This document shows, one piece after another, positions 12,279-21,800 of a stretch of DNA of 23,176 bases. Under the pieces are notes generated by a model that was not told the DNA's origin, ran no database searches, and worked only from the letters and a program-made list of their open reading frames with translations. Position numbers and translations under genes: made by a program. The stretch's first letter is position 1, and every line of letters starts with the position of its first letter. Source of the DNA: Bacillota bacterium (GTDB taxonomy: Bacteria > Bacillota > Clostridia > Oscillospirales > Acutalibacteraceae); contig JAUZPX010000014.1 in the NCBI GenBank assembly GCA_030705695.1, positions 1 through 23,176 on the forward strand, given 5' to 3'.

Positions 12279-14951
12279 ATGAGTAATCTGAATGAAACAG
12301 AGAAACGTCCTAATCCCGATGTATTGCTGGATAATATTAAAGATACGCACAAAACAAGAGGAAAGCTGAAGATTTTTTTCGGCTATGCGGCCGGTGTAGG
12401 TAAAACCTATGCCATGCTCGATGATGCGCAAGAACAATTAAAAAACGGTATAGATGTTTTGGTCGGTTACGTGGAACCGCATACTCGTCCGGAAACATTA
12501 AATCTCCTTGAGGGATTGCCATCATTACCTCCCAAAAATGTAATATATAAAAATATTGAACTAAAAGAATTTGACTTGGACGCTGCGTTAAAACGCAAGC
12601 CCGAGTTAATTCTTGTTGATGAACTTGCCCATTCCAATGCAGAAGGCGTTCGCAATAAAAAAAGATATCAGGATATCGAAGAATTACTTAACGCCGGAAT
12701 TGACGTTTATACTACCGTTAACGTACAGCATATTGAAAGCTTGAATAACGTTGTAGGCGATATTACTAAAATTACGGTGCATGAAACCGTACCTGATTAT
12801 ATTTTTGATCGTGCAGATAAAGTTAAAATTATTGATATCGAACCTGATGAGCTTCTTCGTCGTTTTGAAGAAGGGAAAATTTATCGTCCAGAACGTGCCA
12901 GAACGGCAATGAACAACTTCTTCACAAAAGAAAACCTTAGATTATTGCGTGAAATTGCAATGCGCAAAGCTGCTGACAGAATCAGTCATGAGAATCAAAC
13001 TGTTAGGCATATGTCGGAAAAGATGGCGAATTCAAAACTTCTTGTTTGCGTAAGCCATTCTCCGTCTTCCGCTAAGTGTATTCGCTGGGCAGCCAGAATG
13101 GCAGAAGCGTTTTATATTCCATGGGCAGCCGTTTATGTTGAGAGTCAAGATCCCGACAGTTTGACGGAAGAAGAAAAGAAAACAAAAAGAAGTAATATTG
13201 AGCTGGCAGAAAAATTAGGTGCAGAAATCGTTACTCTCAGCGGTGTCGATGTTGCCGTGGTTATTGCCGAATATGCAAAGCTTTCAGGAATAACAAATAT
13301 CGTTATTGGAAAAAGCCAGCATAAAAAGCTTTTCAAAGAGGATTTGGAAGATCAGCTGATTGGTCTTTTACCAAACATTGAAATTCATATTATTCCTAAT
13401 TACAAAAAAAATGCAGCTTCAGGTTTCGGGCTAAGAAGAAAATTATCTGATAAAAACATCTATTTTTCTTGGTCAGATTCATTCAAGACAATTTTATTTT
13501 TAATCCTTGCAACAGGTATTTCATATGAACTAAGAGCTATTCAGATTGGCGATCAAAACTTAATTATGGTATATATTTTGTCGGTATTGCTTGTGTCTAG
13601 AATGACTAAAGGCCATATTTACGGAATAGTTTCATCTGTTTTAAGCGTTTTGACGTATTATTTTATCTTTGCAGGACCAAACATAACATTTTCTAAGATT
13701 GCACCAGGATATCCCTTAACTTTCCTTATTATGCTTTTGGTTGCTCTTGTTACGAGCACTTTGACAGCACGAATCAAAACACAGGCAAAGTTGGCGGTAA
13801 AACGTGAACAACGAACCGAAACTCTTTATGAAATCAGCAAAAAGCTTCTTGCAACAAGAGGACTTGAAAATATTATTAAGCTTACAAATGAGAATATCAT
13901 AAAGCTGTTTAACCGTTCTGTGATTTTCTATACAAACCCCGAAACAGACGATGGTCATATACTTCAGGCACCAAAAGAAAATGCGGCATTTTTGAAAAAG
14001 CAAGACGAGAAGGCCGTTGCCAACTGGGCATTTATGAACCAAAAGCAGGCAGGTACAGGAACCGACACATTGATGGGTGCAGGTGCATTTTATATGCCTG
14101 TAATTTCAGGTGGTAAATCTTTAGGTGTTCTTGGTATTTCATGCGAAAAAGGTCGTTTAAGTCAAAACAGCAGATTCTTTTTGCAATTGATTGCCTCACA
14201 AGTCGCTATGGCTTTAGAGCGGCAAGCACTTTCTGACGAACAACGGTTTATGATTGTTGAATCTGAAAAAGAGCGAATGAGAAGCAATTTACTAAGAGCA
14301 ATTTCTCACGATCTGCGTACTCCGCTTACAGGTATTTTAGGTGCGAGTTCCGCTATCTTGGAAAGTGATGATACACTTGACGAAGCAACACGCAAGAAAC
14401 TTATCAGCAATATTAAAGATGATTCCGGTTGGCTGATAAGAATGGTTGAAAATCTGCTTTCCGTAACAAGAATCAGTGAGGGTACGGCAGACGTTAAAAA
14501 AACACCTGAGGCTGTTGAGGAAATCATTTCTGAATCTGTAAGTCGTATTCACAAGAGATTCCCTGAGCGAAGCATATCTGTAAAAGTTCCAGATAAACTC
14601 CTGATTGTCCCAATGGACGGGATTCTCATTGAGCAGGTTATTATGAATTTAGTTGAGAATGCTATTAAACACTCACCCGATGATAGTGTTATAGAAATAA
14701 ACGTTAAGAAAAGCAATCGCAAAGCTTTATTTGAGGTTATTGACAGCGGTGAGGGTATTGCTAATGAAGACTTGCCTTATTTGTTTGACGGCTATGTAAA
14801 GAGCAGTAAGAAAGGTCCGGATTCTTCAAGAGGAATAGGTATCGGGTTATCAATTTGCAAATCAATTATTGAAGCTCATAACGGAAAAATTGAAGCAGCT
14901 AACAAAAAAACAGGCAGTGGAGCAATATTTAGATTCTCACTTCCATTGTAA
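12279..14951 (+). CDS. kdpD: Osmosensitive K+ channel histidine kinase KdpD
   Basis: KdpD (890 residues, full length) is the membrane sensor kinase that controls kdp expression. The N-terminal KdpD domain has a Walker-A-like GYAAGVGKTY (Lys42) and a Walker B LILVDELAHSN (Asp114). A universal-stress-protein domain follows at about residues 250-370. Four closely spaced helices occupy about 400-500, then a GAF-like domain (about 525-650) and the kinase core, with phospho-acceptor His677 in ISHDLRTPL, N box NLVENAIKHSP and G boxes DSGEGI and GIGIGLSIC. The USP domain carries Ser259-His-Ser261, then exactly 20 residues, then WAAVY, close to the SxS-X20-FTAxY motif tied to cyclic-di-AMP binding in Staphylococcus aureus KdpD. 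The gene lies 51 bases after kdpC, without a terminator, and 12 bases before kdpE. Confidence 0.98.
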   Translation: MSNLNETEKRPNPDVLLDNIKDTHKTRGKLKIFFGYAAGVGKTYAMLDDAQEQLKNGIDVLVGYVEPHTRPETLNLLEGLPSLPPKNVIYKNIELKEFDLDAALKRKPELILVDELAHSNAEGVRNKKRYQDIEELLNAGIDVYTTVNVQHIESLNNVVGDITKITVHETVPDYIFDRADKVKIIDIEPDELLRRFEEGKIYRPERARTAMNNFFTKENLRLLREIAMRKAADRISHENQTVRHMSEKMANSKLLVCVSHSPSSAKCIRWAARMAEAFYIPWAAVYVESQDPDSLTEEEKKTKRSNIELAEKLGAEIVTLSGVDVAVVIAEYAKLSGITNIVIGKSQHKKLFKEDLEDQLIGLLPNIEIHIIPNYKKNAASGFGLRRKLSDKNIYFSWSDSFKTILFLILATGISYELRAIQIGDQNLIMVYILSVLLVSRMTKGHIYGIVSSVLSVLTYYFIFAGPNITFSKIAPGYPLTFLIMLLVALVTSTLTARIKTQAKLAVKREQRTETLYEISKKLLATRGLENIIKLTNENIIKLFNRSVIFYTNPETDDGHILQAPKENAAFLKKQDEKAVANWAFMNQKQAGTGTDTLMGAGAFYMPVISGGKSLGVLGISCEKGRLSQNSRFFLQLIASQVAMALERQALSDEQRFMIVESEKERMRSNLLRAISHDLRTPLTGILGASSAILESDDTLDEATRKKLISNIKDDSGWLIRMVENLLSVTRISEGTADVKKTPEAVEEIISESVSRIHKRFPERSISVKVPDKLLIVPMDGILIEQVIMNLVENAIKHSPDDSVIEINVKKSNRKALFEVIDSGEGIANEDLPYLFDGYVKSSKKGPDSSRGIGIGLSICKSIIEAHNGKIEAANKKTGSGAIFRFSLPL

Positions 14952-14963
14952 GCAGGTGGTTTA

Positions 14964-15668
14964 ATGACCAACAAATCACTAATATTAATTGTTGAAGATG
15001 AAGAAGCAATCAGCAATTTTATTTCAACAATCTTAACTTCAAATGACTATCATATAATAACAACTAAGAGTGGAAAAGAAGCTGTGTTGCTTGCAACTTC
15101 GCATGTTCCTGACTTGATTTTACTTGATTTGGGACTTCCCGATATCGACGGAATTGAAGTATTGAAAAATTTAAGGCAGTGGTCGAGTATTCCGATTATT
15201 GTTGTATCTGCCCGTGCCTATGAGATTGAAAAAGTTGAGGCTCTCGATTTGGGCGCGGATGATTATATAACTAAGCCTTTCGGAACATCAGAACTTCTTG
15301 CAAGAATACGTAACGCTTTAAGGCATTCCCAAGGGAACGATAATTCAAGATCAGGCAGTCAAGTGTTTACAGTCGGAGAGCTTAAGATTGATTATGAAAA
15401 AAGAATTGTAAAAATTGGGGAAAAAGAAATTCATTTTACCCCGATTGAATATAAAATTATTATGCTTCTTTCTAAACATGTTGGGAAAGTGCTTACACAT
15501 GCTTTTATCATGAAAGAAATCTGGGGACCGTATACAAACGAAAATCAAACCCTTCGTGTAAATATGGCAAACATTCGCAGAAAGCTTGAAACAAACCCTG
15601 CTGAGCCTAAATACATTTTTACCGAAGTTGGGGTTGGATATCGTATGGCGGAAAAAGTGATTTTATAA
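14964..15668 (+). CDS. kdpE: Response regulator KdpE
   Basis: KdpE (234 residues) is the OmpR/PhoB-type response regulator paired with KdpD. The receiver domain (about 1-120) has the acidic pair Glu11-Asp12 in VEDEE, phospho-acceptor Asp55 in LLDLGLPD and Lys104 in ITKPF. The C-terminal winged helix (about 135-230) has FTPIEYKIIMLLSKHVGKV, LRVNMANIRRKL and the usual end FTEVGVGYRM. AGGTGG precedes the ATG. It is the last gene of the operon, closed by a terminator 18 bases after its stop. The probable target is the set of phased repeats at 7729-7768 before kdpF, which would make the operon self-activating. Confidence 0.97.
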   Translation: MTNKSLILIVEDEEAISNFISTILTSNDYHIITTKSGKEAVLLATSHVPDLILLDLGLPDIDGIEVLKNLRQWSSIPIIVVSARAYEIEKVEALDLGADDYITKPFGTSELLARIRNALRHSQGNDNSRSGSQVFTVGELKIDYEKRIVKIGEKEIHFTPIEYKIIMLLSKHVGKVLTHAFIMKEIWGPYTNENQTLRVNMANIRRKLETNPAEPKYIFTEVGVGYRMAEKVIL

Positions 15669-15686
15669 TTGAATAGTTTAACCTTT

Positions 15687-15721
15687 AAGCGCTTTCGAAA
15701 TATACTGAGAGCGCTTTTTTA
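15687..15721 (+). terminator. Intrinsic terminator of the kdp operon
   Basis: AAGCGCTTTC (15687-15696) pairs with GAGAGCGCTT (15707-15716), with one wobble and a 10-base loop, followed by a T run. Confidence 0.9.
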
Positions 15722-15776
15722 TGTGCTTATAATTAATTACAATAAGTTTTGTTTTAATTCTTAAAAGTTCAAAGCC

Positions 15777-15805
15777 TTTGCAAAAACAATGGTATATGTT
15801 ATAAT
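15777..15805 (+). promoter_or_regulatory. Promoter of the GT2/TagF-like gene
   Basis: TTTGCA (15777-15782) lies 17 bases before a perfect TATAAT (15800-15805), and TGT before it makes an extended -10. Transcription would begin near 15812, giving a leader of about 55 bases. Confidence 0.65.
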
Positions 15806-15866
15806 TATAAAAAATAACACTTTTTAATATAAAAAAGAACATATATTGGAGGTTTGTCGTTGAGTT

Positions 15867-18581
15867 ATGAGTAATCAGAAAATTTCAATAATCATTACTG
15901 TTAACGGCGATGAAAAATTACTAATAAAGACACTTGACAGCATAAATAAGCAATCTAAAACAAATGTAAACAACAACTTGGAAATAGTAGTTGTTAATAT
16001 GGGCAATGTTCTTAATCTTGAGAATTTATCAAGCTCTTATTCTAATATTGCTGTTGTGCATAATCAGGATGACAATATAGCCGTTGCCTATTCTGAAGGA
16101 GTTGTTCGTTCAACAGGTGAATTTGTTGCGTTTTTGAGTAGCGGCGACACAGTCAGTGCAAATTTTTTGTCTGATTGCATACGTGCGCTTAATAAACACC
16201 CTGAAGCCAATTTTGCAGCAGTAAAAGCTTTTTGTAATAATCCGGTATTTGAACGTGCAAAGAAAAACCTTTTGAATTTTTTTAGATTTGATAAATCAAG
16301 AATTATTGATTTAAAAAACGAGCCGCAGTTTATTCATCCTACTATTCATGCGGCACTATTTCGCAGGGAAGCTATCAAAAACGGTAAATTTAATACTGAT
16401 TTGCGTTATGAAGCTTCTATGGATTTTGCTATGAGGCTTCAGCTTAGAGAACCTCGGTATGTTACAGCTAAAAAAGCTGAATATTACTACTTTATGCCAC
16501 AAGAAGATGACTTTTTGTATCATGTTCCTGCTAATGATAAGAATTGGTATACGAAATCCTTTGAGAATTTTCTTTTGCCGATATTAAATGACAGTGTACA
16601 GAAAAACGGACATATTCCTGAGTTTATTCAATTTCTCTCGATGTATTGTGTACAGGCTCGATATTTGTCAAACATGAATAATCGCAATAAGAATAATATG
16701 ACTAAAGATGAACTTCAGGAGTTTTTTGATATTACAAAAGAAGTTCTGCTTCATGTAAGGGATCATGTTATCTTAAATAAAAACAGGAATCCGTCATTAG
16801 TTTATGTTGCCGAAATAGGGCAGATGTTTTGCTCCATAAAGTACGGCGATAATGAATTGGCATTTACGTTGTCTGAAGGACTACATGAGGCTTATATCAG
16901 TCTAAACAATGTGCACCTTGCCACACTTGATACCCAAAGGGTAAATATTAATGTGATGGACTACAGCGACGGAAAAATTCTGATAGACGGTTCTTTTAGA
17001 GAAATTCTAAATAGTTTGAACGTTAAATTTTTTATAAAGTTTAACGATAAAACATATGAACTAAAAGATAATGACCGATATTCATTAACTAAATTTTTCG
17101 GTATCAGTGCATATAGGAAGTTTACATTTCATATTGAGCTTCCTTTGGATGAAACGAGAAAAAAGCAGACAATTAAATTCTATGCAAAAATACGAAATAC
17201 GGTTGTTCCTATAAACTTGGGCTTTGGTAGTCATTGGGCGAAACTTGCGGTTTATCCGTCACTTTCTTACTGGCATTTTAACAAGTACATAGCACGATAT
17301 GAGAAAATGAGCGTTGTTATTCGGAAATACAGTCTACCTCGTCTGTTAAGCTTTGAAGCTCAGTTATTGCCCCGTGCTCTTGTTTACAGCCGAAAAGGTT
17401 TTTTGTTGCGTGTTGCATATTATCTTACTCGTCCGCTTTTCTTGCGCAAGAAAATTTGGATAATGTATGATAAGCTTTACAAAGGCGGAGATAGCTCTGA
17501 ATATATGTATCGTTACACAGCAAAAAATAATGACGGCATAACTAAATATTATATTATTGATAAAAATACACCTGAATATAAACAACTGAAAAAAGACGGT
17601 TTCAAGCCTGTGGCAACAAAATCTATAAAGCATATTTTAGCGTTTTTAAATGCTGACTTAATAACAAACACAAATGCAAATGTTTTTCCTTTTAACGGCT
17701 ACTCTGTAGATTTATCTCGGTTTATAAGAGGGTTTTGCAATTTTGGTTCAGTTTGTCTTCAACATGGTTTATCTGTTCAGAAATGTGCTATGGCTCAGCA
17801 AAGAATTGTTGATAATACAAAGTTATATACATTGGCGTCTCATTATGAAATGGATAACTTGAATAAGCATGTATATAATTATGAAGGCTTTGACATTTTA
17901 AAGTTGACAGGAATTGCACGATACGACGGTCTTGTAAGTAATGATAAAAAGCAGATTCTTATCTCCCCAACATGGCGTATGTATAATGCGCTTCCGGTAA
18001 AATCAAGTGAAGGCAAGCAAAGAAATTATAACCCTGAATTTAAAAATACCGTTTATTTTAAAATCTATAATGATTTGATTAACAACGAAAAGCTTATTTC
18101 TACCGCTAAAAAATGTGGATACAAAATTAAATATCTTTTGCATCCTATTGTTAGTGCCCAGTCTGTAGATTATACTTCCAATAGCGAAGTTGAAGTGATT
18201 CCTTCAGTCGGAGACTTAAGCTATGAAAAAATACTGACTGAATCAAGCCTGATGGTTACAGATTACTCCGGTGTGCAATTTGATTTTGCATATATGAGAA
18301 AACCTTTAGTATATTTTCATCCAAACGCATTACCTGCTCATTATGAAGATGGTTGCTTCTTTTACGATACTATGGGTTTCGGTGAAATCTGTAAAGAATC
18401 TGACGAACTTATCAATCTTTTATGTGAATATATGGAAAACGGATGCAAGATGAAACCTGAATATTTAAAAAGAGTTGAAGAGTTTTATGAATTCGGTGAT
18501 CAAGGAAATCGCCAAAGAATCTACGATGAGCTATTGAAGCTTCAAGAACAAATTGATAAGGACAAACTCAGGATAAAATAA
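15867..18581 (+). CDS. Bifunctional GT2 glycosyltransferase / CDP-glycerol glycerophosphotransferase-like protein
   Basis: This 904-residue protein probably builds a surface polymer of teichoic-acid type. The N-terminal part (about 1-230) is a family-2 glycosyltransferase: ISIIITVNGDEKLLIKTLDS, then GEFVAFLSSGD as a variant of the usual DxD region. A middle beta-rich segment (about 330-470) has no motif I recognise. The C-terminal part (about 530-890) resembles TagB/TagF glycerophosphotransferases: VCLQHGLSVQK and LLHPIV hold the two His expected at the active site, followed by SLMVTDYSGVQFDFAYMRKPLVYF. No signal or long membrane helix is seen; TagF enzymes bind the inner membrane face peripherally. 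GGAGG (15848-15852) is 14 bases from the ATG, rather far, but a TGA blocks any earlier in-frame start. The gene stands alone between terminators. The polymer could also be capsular, and the sugar is unknown. Confidence 0.86.
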   Translation: MSNQKISIIITVNGDEKLLIKTLDSINKQSKTNVNNNLEIVVVNMGNVLNLENLSSSYSNIAVVHNQDDNIAVAYSEGVVRSTGEFVAFLSSGDTVSANFLSDCIRALNKHPEANFAAVKAFCNNPVFERAKKNLLNFFRFDKSRIIDLKNEPQFIHPTIHAALFRREAIKNGKFNTDLRYEASMDFAMRLQLREPRYVTAKKAEYYYFMPQEDDFLYHVPANDKNWYTKSFENFLLPILNDSVQKNGHIPEFIQFLSMYCVQARYLSNMNNRNKNNMTKDELQEFFDITKEVLLHVRDHVILNKNRNPSLVYVAEIGQMFCSIKYGDNELAFTLSEGLHEAYISLNNVHLATLDTQRVNINVMDYSDGKILIDGSFREILNSLNVKFFIKFNDKTYELKDNDRYSLTKFFGISAYRKFTFHIELPLDETRKKQTIKFYAKIRNTVVPINLGFGSHWAKLAVYPSLSYWHFNKYIARYEKMSVVIRKYSLPRLLSFEAQLLPRALVYSRKGFLLRVAYYLTRPLFLRKKIWIMYDKLYKGGDSSEYMYRYTAKNNDGITKYYIIDKNTPEYKQLKKDGFKPVATKSIKHILAFLNADLITNTNANVFPFNGYSVDLSRFIRGFCNFGSVCLQHGLSVQKCAMAQQRIVDNTKLYTLASHYEMDNLNKHVYNYEGFDILKLTGIARYDGLVSNDKKQILISPTWRMYNALPVKSSEGKQRNYNPEFKNTVYFKIYNDLINNEKLISTAKKCGYKIKYLLHPIVSAQSVDYTSNSEVEVIPSVGDLSYEKILTESSLMVTDYSGVQFDFAYMRKPLVYFHPNALPAHYEDGCFFYDTMGFGEICKESDELINLLCEYMENGCKMKPEYLKRVEEFYEFGDQGNRQRIYDELLKLQEQIDKDKLRIK

Positions 18582-18599
18582 AGAAAAATTCGAATATAG

Positions 18600-18645
18600 A
18601 ACAACATGTCGCAATATCAACAGATTTTTGCGATTTGTTGTTTTT
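18600..18645 (+). terminator. Intrinsic terminator of the GT2/TagF-like gene
   Basis: AACAACATGTCGCAA (18600-18614) pairs with TTGCGATTTGTTGTT (18628-18642) with two central mismatches, followed by TTTTT. Confidence 0.85.
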
Positions 18646-18737
18646 ATTTTGTAGCAATTTATGTTTACTTGAATTTGAAAGGTAATTTTGTATAAAAAAA
18701 TCGAATAATTTTCTACCAAGTAGCTTTTGCGAAATTG

Positions 18738-18766
18738 TTGAAGTGTAATTGCAAAAGTATTATAAT
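18738..18766 (+). promoter_or_regulatory. Promoter of the starch scaffold gene
   Basis: TTGAAG (18738-18743) lies 17 bases before a perfect TATAAT (18761-18766). Transcription would begin near 18773, giving a leader of about 44 bases that ends in the strong ribosome site AGGAGG (18803-18808). Confidence 0.72.
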
Positions 18767-18781
18767 GTTAACGATTTCAAA
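18764..18781. promoter_or_regulatory. cre-like (CcpA/LacI-family) operator over the transcription start
   Basis: AATGTTAACGATTTCAAA fits the catabolite-responsive element consensus WWTGNAARCGNWWWCAWW at 17 of 18 positions; only position 6 differs (T for A). It overlaps the -10 and the expected +1, the placement that gives repression. It suggests that the scaffold gene is switched off when better sugars are present. Another LacI-family regulator could be the binder. Confidence 0.62.
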
Positions 18782-18816
18782 TTATTTTATTGAAAAATAC
18801 TTAGGAGGTTTTGCAA

Positions 18817-21800
18817 ATGATAATGTCCCAGCGGAAAAAAATCAGCATTTTGCTTGTTTTTGCTTTGGTTATTAGTATGTTTTGCATGACAGGAGCCGCA
18901 AGTGCATCTGTAATGGCTGCAACTACACCGGCATCTGTAAATGCTGCGCAATCAACTTCCGGCACTACTCATGCCGGACAATTATTGTATGGTGATACTG
19001 ATTTGAACGGAAGCGTTCAGGTCAAAGACGCCACATTAATTCAAGAACATTTAGCTAAGATGATTAAATTAACCGGGTATTCTTTACTTACAGGTAATGT
19101 AAACTTAAGTAAGGTTACAGCAACAAATGATGGTCTTGATATTAAGGATGTTACCATTATTCAAGCATTTCTAGCAAAAATGCCGTATGGTAAATACCCT
19201 GTAAACACATGGTTTAATATCCCAACACAGCCGGCAACAACGTTACCTACAAAAGCTCCGACAACAGCTCCAACTTCTATGCCGACAGTCATTCCAACTG
19301 TTGCTACTACAACAGCACCAACAGGGCCGACAAACCCACCTTTAATGGTTACATTATATTTTGATAACTCTATTGCTGGTTGGACAAGTGTAAACTTCTT
19401 CTATTGGAGTACAACCAATATGGGTTCAGTACTGCCGATGACACTTGTTCCAGGTACAACAAATATTTATACAGTTACAGTAGATGAAAATGTTGTTGGT
19501 GGTTTCCTGTTTAAGGATACATGTGATGCAGGTCCTACTGCTACATGGAATTTGCAGACAGGCAACCAAACATTCCCGACAGACGGATCTAACTGTTGTG
19601 AACCAATCACACCTATAAATAAATCACAAGTTACTTGGTATACATTTAAACCCGGAGTAACAAATCCAACATCTGTTCCTGCAACAACACCAACAGTTAC
19701 ACCTGCAACAGTTCCTACACAACCAGGTTCTCAAGTTGCAACCGCTGTTGTTAACGGCGTAGCTGTAAAAGTTGGTGATACAGTAACTTACACAGTAAAT
19801 TTGCAAACTCCTAATAAAGCAGCGGGCATAGGCGGCGAAGTTGATTATTCATCAGCTGCTTTAACTATTAAAAGTGTATCGGCACCAAACCTTTCAGGCG
19901 GTGCAATTATCAATACAGCACTTACCGATAAAATAAAATATAACGATATTTCTGGTGTAACGGGATTTAGTGGCTTTATTGGTACTCCTGCTACTTTAGT
20001 TACAGTAACATTTACTGTAAATCAAGCTGTAAATACACAAATTACTGATGCTATTACAGAGTGCTATGGTATGGATGATACCGACTTTATTGTCAATAAT
20101 AATGTCGTTACAAGCAACACAATTCATAACAACACTACAACAACAACTTCTGTTATTCCAACAAATCCGAATACATTAGCACCTACAACCACACCGACAG
20201 TTGTACCAACAGTTGCTCCTACAACCGCATTGACAAAGACTGTTTATTTGAAGGACAGTCTTGGCTGGGTAGGTACAGCAAGTGCTGCGCTTTATGCATA
20301 TAATTCAGCAACTCAACAAAGCATTCAAATGACAGCTGTAAACTCCATTGTATGGAGTGCAGCAATTCCAAACGCATGGACAACAGTTGATTTCTACAGA
20401 TGCGATCCAACAGCTGCATTTGCAACAGCAACAGCATGGAACAGCTGGACATCCACAGGCGCAATGGGAACAAACAATAAATTCACCATTACAAGCGATA
20501 CAGCAGGAACATGGGGAGTTTATGATTCTAACAGTGATATTCCTCTAACAGGAACAACAACATTGTATTTCGATAACACAGTCGCAAACTGGACAGGCGT
20601 ATATCTGTTCTCATTCTCAGGCGGCTCAACAGTATATCAGTTTACACAAATTGGCACAACAGGAATCTGGACAGCAGATGTTCCAACAGCAAAACTTACA
20701 GGCTGTCTCTTTAAGAGCACAGCAGGTACGGATTTCCCAGATGGAACATTGCAAACAGGAAACATCACACTTACAGATATCGGTACAAACAACTGCTGCA
20801 AACCAATGGCAGCAACAACACAACCAACATTAACTTGGTACACATATACAGCTCCAACAGACGCACCGACAAGTGCCCCTACAGCTGCTCCTACTGAAGC
20901 TCCGACAGAGGCACCGAGCGTTCTCATAAACGGTCAAGTAGCACACTTAGGAGATACGATCACATTTACAACTGTATTAAATGTTCCAAACGTAAGAGTT
21001 TGTGGTGTGAATGCTTCTTTAAGCTACGACAGCGATATTCTTTCATTGCAATCCATTTCATTCCCTGTTATTTCTGTACCGGCTACAGATGTTGCAGGTG
21101 GAAATCCTGAATTGGTTACAAACGATACCACGGGTCAATATTTCTATAACGTTATTTATCTGAATGGATTTAATTTTGATCCGCAAGGCACTCTTGTAAC
21201 AGCTACTTTCACAGTCGGTTCGATTGATCATAATGCAACAATTAGCAATAATATTCAAGAAATGTATGATACAGATTTGAATGACTTATATGTTAACAAT
21301 AATATTGTTGGCAATGTGACACAAAACGATACAACTATTGTTGGTACAGTCACACAAGCACCTACAGACGCTCCGACAGCTGCTCCGACAGTTGCTCCGA
21401 CAGATGCTCCGACAGATGCACCAACAGATGCACCAACAGTTGCACCGACAGTTGCACCGACAGCTGCTCCAACGGATGCACCGACAGCTGCTCCAACAGC
21501 TGCTCCAACAGCTGCTCCAACAGCTGCTCCAACAGCTGCTCCAACAGCTGCACCAACAGCTGCTCCAACAGCTGCTCCTACTGCAGCACCAACAGTTGCT
21601 CCAACAACAGCTCCTACACAAGCTTCGACCATCAAAACAATCTACTTTAAAGATTCTCTTGGCTGGGTAGCAAATGCAAGTGCTGTTATGTATATCAGTG
21701 ACGGAACAACAAGTATCAAAATGACAAGCCTTGGCACAACCGTTTGGAGCGCCGACGTTCCAACAAGCTGGACAACAGCAAACTTCTACAGACTGCCGCC

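Noticed and set aside
21358..21621. Tandem repeats as a possible CRISPR array
   Set aside because: The unit is 12 bases, contiguous, without unique spacers, and stays in frame inside a coding sequence.
21255..21635. Long minus-strand and other-frame open frames over the APTx linker
   Set aside because: They are by-products of the 12-bp repeat, read as VGAA or similar repeats, with no ribosome site and no domain.
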